The notes under the pieces are model-generated. The model had not been told where the DNA came from. It saw only the letters and a program-made list of their open reading frames with translations, and made no database searches. 64,000 bases of DNA. Source: Chelonoidis abingdonii (taxonomy: Eukaryota > Chordata > Testudines > Testudinidae). The stretch spans positions 10,235,135 through 10,299,134 of the forward strand of contig NC_133782.1 of the NCBI RefSeq assembly GCF_003597395.2. The letters are read 5' to 3'. A program made the translations under genes and the position numbers. Shown here piece by piece: positions 60,543-64,000 of the stretch (positions are counted from its first letter, which is position 1; each line of letters begins with the position of its first letter).

Positions 60543-61355
60543 GCCTACTATGAAGAACTCAAAGACGACCCCACACCACAAGAATTTAAGAATATCATCA
60601 AATCCTTCCCCCAAACAACTCCAAGAGAAATTCTACAAACTCATCCCCCAAAAACCCACCACTGGGACCTTCTACATGCTTCCCAAGATACAAACAAGGG
60701 AACCCAGGCAGACACATTATATCTGGCAATGATACTCTCAGTGAAGGAATATTCGGACTCCTAGAAACCATCTTCAAATCAGCCACCACACAAAAAGACT
60801 TCCTTTGACACAACCAACCCACAAACTCCAGAACATCAACAATTTCCCTCAGGACACCATCTTTGCCACCATGGATGTCACTTATTTATACACCAACATC
60901 CCACACAATGACAGCATCACTGCCTGCCTCAAATATTTACAAGATGCTGGACAACACTCAGATCTCTACCCTGAACACATCGCCAAACTCATCCATTTCA
61001 TCCTGACCCATAACAACTTTATATTCAACAACAAACATTTTGTTCAAACCATGGGAACAGCCATGGGTACTAGCATGGCTTTCCAATATGCCATCCTCTT
61101 CATGGGCCACTTGAAGAATTTCTGGACAAATGTACCAGAAAACCACTGATAAACTTAAGATATGTCTATAATATTTTCATCCTCTGGATAGATGACCTAA
61201 AATTCCTCATAGATTTCCACCATAACTTCAGCAGCCACCATCTGTCCATTAAATTCTCTCTGGAAAACTCCCACACTAGCATCAACTTCCTGCACACCAG
61301 AGTCAGTTTCAAGAATGGAACCCTACAGACAACTATGTACAAGAATATGCTCTAA
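60543..61355 (+). pseudogene. Penelope-type reverse transcriptase remnant
   Basis: Several frames carry RT pieces: 60550-60732, 60805-61149 and about 61153-61355. Motif A aspartate is present (DVTYLYT). The motif C aspartate pair expected as Y-x-D-D is replaced (RYVYNIFIL), so activity is lost even apart from frameshifts. Confidence 0.8.
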
Positions 61356-61703
61356 GGAGAAAGTCCAGGAAATACACTTTAGCGCACTGAAAACTGCCTT
61401 TACCAAACAAGAACACTCCACCAGAGAAGTGGATCACATCATGGTACCAGCCCTGAGAGAACCTACTTCAATACAGAAATAAAACACCACCTGCCCCCAC
61501 ACCTTTCCCTGTCACCTACCACCCCTTACTGGAACCCATAAGAGGAATCATCAAATAAATACAAACCATGCTCAGTGGGAACCCATCCTGAAAGAAATCT
61601 TTCCTGAATGCTCTCTGCTGGCCTTCAAACAATCCCCCAGCCTCTCCAAGCTCAGCATCAGAAGCAAGCTCCCCACTGACTAGGACATACCAACTCACAG
61701 CTG

Positions 61704-62087
61704 CACCAGACCCTGCCAAAACAGATGCAAAACCTGCAGACATATCTCCACTGCTGCAGTGATCAACCCCTACCTCCATTGCTATCATAATAAATTGTAT
61801 ACCTCATTCAGTGCACTAACATGCCCAATTATAACTATGTGAGTGAAACCAACAATCACTACCATCTTGAATGAACTCACAGAGGAAAATAAGACAAAAA
61901 ACACCACATCACTGTGAGTGAACACTTTTCACAAAGTGATCGTGCTATATCTGACCTCTCTGTCCTCATCCTCAAAAGAAACCTGCACAACACCATCAAA
62001 AGACAAGCCCGGGAGCTTAAATTCATAACTTTGCTAGACACTAAAAATCATGGATTAAATAGAGACACTGGATTTATGGTTTATTAA
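61704..62087 (+). pseudogene. Penelope-type C-terminal endonuclease remnant
   Basis: PCQNRCKTCRHIS (a cysteine cluster typical of Penelope-like proteins before the GIY-YIG domain), then a stop-ridden middle, then SEHFSQSDRAISDLSVLIL and the C-terminal HGLNRDTGFMVY before the stop. The catalytic GIY-YIG core is not intact. Identification rests on order relative to the RT. Confidence 0.55.
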
Positions 62088-62349
62088 AACAATCTATAAC
62101 TCACCAACAAAACCTATCCCACTCCCAGCTTCCCCCTTTTCCTTTCCTCCAGTGATGGGAGGTCCCTTGAAATCTGTGTTAGGCTAAACGATCTGTTCCA
62201 CCTTGTACTGAGTGTCACAGCTAAATACGTTTCCTAGACCTCAAGAAGAGTTCTGTGTAAGCTCGAAAGTTTGGCTCTTTCACCAACAGAAGTTGCCCCA
62301 ACAATAGATATTGTTTCTCTAATATCCTGGGACTGACAGGGCTACAACA

Positions 62350-63170
62350 CTGCATATCTATTCCCAATCAGTTAGGGCTTGGCTAATGCCAAAAGTTTTA
62401 GCCTTATACATTTCAACTTCATCCAGGAATCTTCTCACTATCCTTATAAGTGCCTACATTCTACTCAAATTTTCTGTCTTCCTAAAGAACTCTTCTTGGC
62501 CTCAACGATATCGTTCTACGGAACGTGTGACTAATGTTGGCATGTGGCCATGAGTTCCACAGGTTAACTACATGCTGTAAAAGAGAGAATTCCCTTTTAT
62601 CCATTTCAAGTGTCCTGCCTTTCCATTTCATTGGAGGTCCCCTATATTAATACAAGAAAGAGTCAGCAGGAGCATGACATACATTTCACACTCCGCCTTA
62701 TCTCATCTCCTCTCTAAAATACGCTGCCCTGAGCTTTTCATTTTCTCCTCAGACGGAAGACTTCCCAGGACTGTTCATTTCCACTGCTCATCTCTGGACC
62801 CTTTCTGGTTTCATTATACTTTTGAGACAAACACATTGTTCCAGATGAAAGTGTCCCAGGTCACCGTGGGATGCCGTTGTAGAACTGACAGTGTTACTTT
62901 CTAACCCACTCTTCAGACAGCCTAATGTTGCTTTTTCGATCATGACTGCACGCTGAGCAAAGGTTTCCACTGAGTTCTCCACAGTAAAGCCCAGGTCCTT
63001 CTCCTGAGACGCTACAGCTAATTTAGAATGTCCCTCACCCCTCCCAAATATAGATGGGTTATTTAAATAATCCCTTCCAAGATCCATTACCCTTCATTTG
63101 TCAGCACTGGCTATCATCTGCCATTGTGCTGCACATCATGGCATTTCTGCCAAATAATTTAACAGACTGT
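62350..63170 (-). mobile_element. CR1/L3-like LINE fragment
   Basis: On the minus strand, 62788-63087 encodes KLAVASQEKDLGFTVENSVE followed by AQRAVMIEKATLG, matching the CR1-clade 3' coding landmarks (E-K-D-L-G, then cysteine/alanine-rich AVMIEKA-type). The downstream part (62350-62780) is non-coding 3' sequence. It sits just right of the Penelope-like element, in opposite orientation, in the same intron. Confidence 0.65.
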
Positions 63171-63495
63171 TCTCTTGGTTGCTGGAGATGAAAAGACTGC
63201 AGTAGTCATTACAAGAGCACAGCTATGGTTCCCATTGCACAACGAAGGTGGCTCCAGAATGTAATAGGGCTACAGATCATCTGCTTAGACCACTGAATGG
63301 TGGTGACACAAAAGATCAGTTATTTAGTTCCACCTCTACAGCACTCAGACATATTAAGAGAGTCAAATGGCCACTTTACTGCCACTTGTTCCCTCTAAAG
63401 GCAGGTACTATATGCCACATATTAATAGGTTGCAGCTCTCATCTTATAGACAGGTGATGAGTAAGTGAGGGGTAAATTTTAGGAGGGTATCTTAC

Positions 63496-63717
63496 CTAGA
63501 AATAACAGGAGGGCTGTCAAAATTACAGCAATGGCACCACCTCCAAGACTTAATTGCACGGAGTTTGGATCTTCGCATACGCGTCCATCTGGGCAATGGC
63601 AGAGCCTCACAGACAGATTCTGCTTCACAGAGAATCCTTGCCTGTCCAGAATTAGGAGAGGCACCAAATACTTTCCACGTGGGAGGTTTCTCAACCTTAA
63701 AAGTTCAACTGAGTCAC
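63496..63717 (-). CDS. CDH26: Cadherin exon: membrane-proximal ectodomain plus transmembrane segment
   Basis: This internal exon encodes 74 codons. In order they hold a cadherin-repeat end (NLPRGKYLVPLLILDRQG), a two-cysteine membrane-proximal motif (VRLCHCPDGRVCED), and a hydrophobic transmembrane run (GGGAIAVILTALLLFL). The acceptor on the minus strand is a pyrimidine tract ending in AG at 63718-63719, and the donor is CTAG|GTAAGA at 63494-63495. The exon is 222 bp with phase 1 at both ends, so it can be read without shifting frame. The layout matches the last extracellular domain and membrane anchor of classical and desmosomal-type cadherins, which mediate cell-cell adhesion at the plasma membrane. 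Cadherin-26 is preferred because of the short tail encoded downstream and the empty region 3' of the gene; a desmocollin or desmoglein-like paralogue cannot be excluded. The cadherin call is firm, the symbol provisional. Confidence 0.8.
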
Positions 63718-64000
63718 CTAAAAGAAGAAAGGCAAGAACTCCTGAGCCTCTTGTAAAAAGCAATAAACAGCCTGAAAGCACAGTGTTGTTGGAGGAGGGA
63801 GGGGCTTTTTTCCCCATTTTGAGCCCTTCTGAGTTATACGTTAGGTTCACAATCTGGTGTTTAATTTGCACACACCGCTACCCAGACAGTGTGTGCAAAG
63901 TGGATAACTGTATGTGCCAGTGTTTTAGTGCCTGCCTGTACCTGATAACTGTGTCCATTAAAATAGATCTATCACTTTCCAATATGTGTAATGCCTTCAG

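Larger units (their letters stand above)
60528..62345 (+). mobile_element. Penelope-like retroelement, 5'-truncated and dead
   Basis: In order: an N-terminal RT linker (LSNTAYYEELKDDPT), FYMLPKIQTREP (motif 2 region), DVTYLYTNIPHND (motif A), GTAMGTSMAFQYAILFM (motif B), a decayed motif C, KFSLENSHTSINFLHTRV, a CQNRCKTC cysteine cluster, then a C-terminal GIY-YIG-type region ending at the stop at 62085-62087. The 3' UTR ends with GCTCGAAAGTTTGGCTC, CCAACAGAAGTTGCCCC and CTCTAATATCCTGGGAC. Frameshifts and stops break it. It inserted into the intron after the transmembrane exon, antisense to the cadherin gene. Confidence 0.85.

Noticed and set aside
1..64000. CRISPR array or prokaryotic operon
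   Set aside because: No regularly spaced identical repeats; the sequence is clearly vertebrate by repeats and splice sites.

Overview
This window looks like nuclear DNA of a reptile, most likely a turtle. It is AT-rich and almost gene-free. Its repeats match those abundant in turtle genomes: CR1 LINE 3' ends finishing in ATTCTATGA repeats, a tRNA-derived SINE with a CR1-like tail (59285-59480), many MIR-like SINEs, Penelope-like element (PLE) tails, and several hAT-type and Harbinger-type miniature transposons (MITEs). The turtle call is inference from repeat types; no species marker is present.

The only gene I can support lies at the right end on the minus strand. It is the 3' part of a cadherin. 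One exon (63496-63717) carries the membrane-proximal ectodomain and the transmembrane segment. The terminal exon (56187-56378) carries a short catenin-binding-type tail ending in a desmosomal/classical-cadherin-like motif. Two small in-frame cytoplasmic exons (58094-58162 and 57883-57936) fit in phase 0, and two weaker candidates (58341-58363, 59915-60106) could bridge the phase. Cadherin-26 (CDH26) is my best guess. The start of the gene lies beyond base 64000. Its introns hold a decayed PLE (60528-62345), an inverted CR1/L3 LINE fragment (62350-63170), and two tRNA-derived SINEs lie in or near it.

The remaining ~55 kb (1-55700) is downstream intergenic sequence with no convincing exon. It holds layered repeats. 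From left to right: MIR-like SINE and small MITEs (3.8-5.3 kb); a 339-bp hAT foldback (7473-7811); a 2.5-kb Harbinger-like transposon sitting inside an L2-type SINE tail (9417-11892); two perfectly bounded MITEs (15180-15302 and 15533-15814); a PLE tail flanked by duplications (16021-16205); a foldback element split by an 820-bp solo LTR (18957-20067); a CR1 copy on the minus strand split by a MITE (25739-27390); a PLE tail split by a hAT MITE (42757-43160); an almost perfect 42-bp-arm hairpin (44102-44215); an LTR-like GC-rich block with an internal minisatellite and its own PLE insertion (45340-46290); more hAT MITEs (49037-49265, 51971-52136); and a CR1 3' end (52300-52562).

I found no undescribed biological system. 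The most informative items are the clean target-site duplications that date and classify the nested insertions, the recurring TTAACT-type flanks of the PLE tails, two families of palindromic repeats scattered through the window, and the tiny-exon cytoplasmic tail of the cadherin gene with tandem alternative splice sites.
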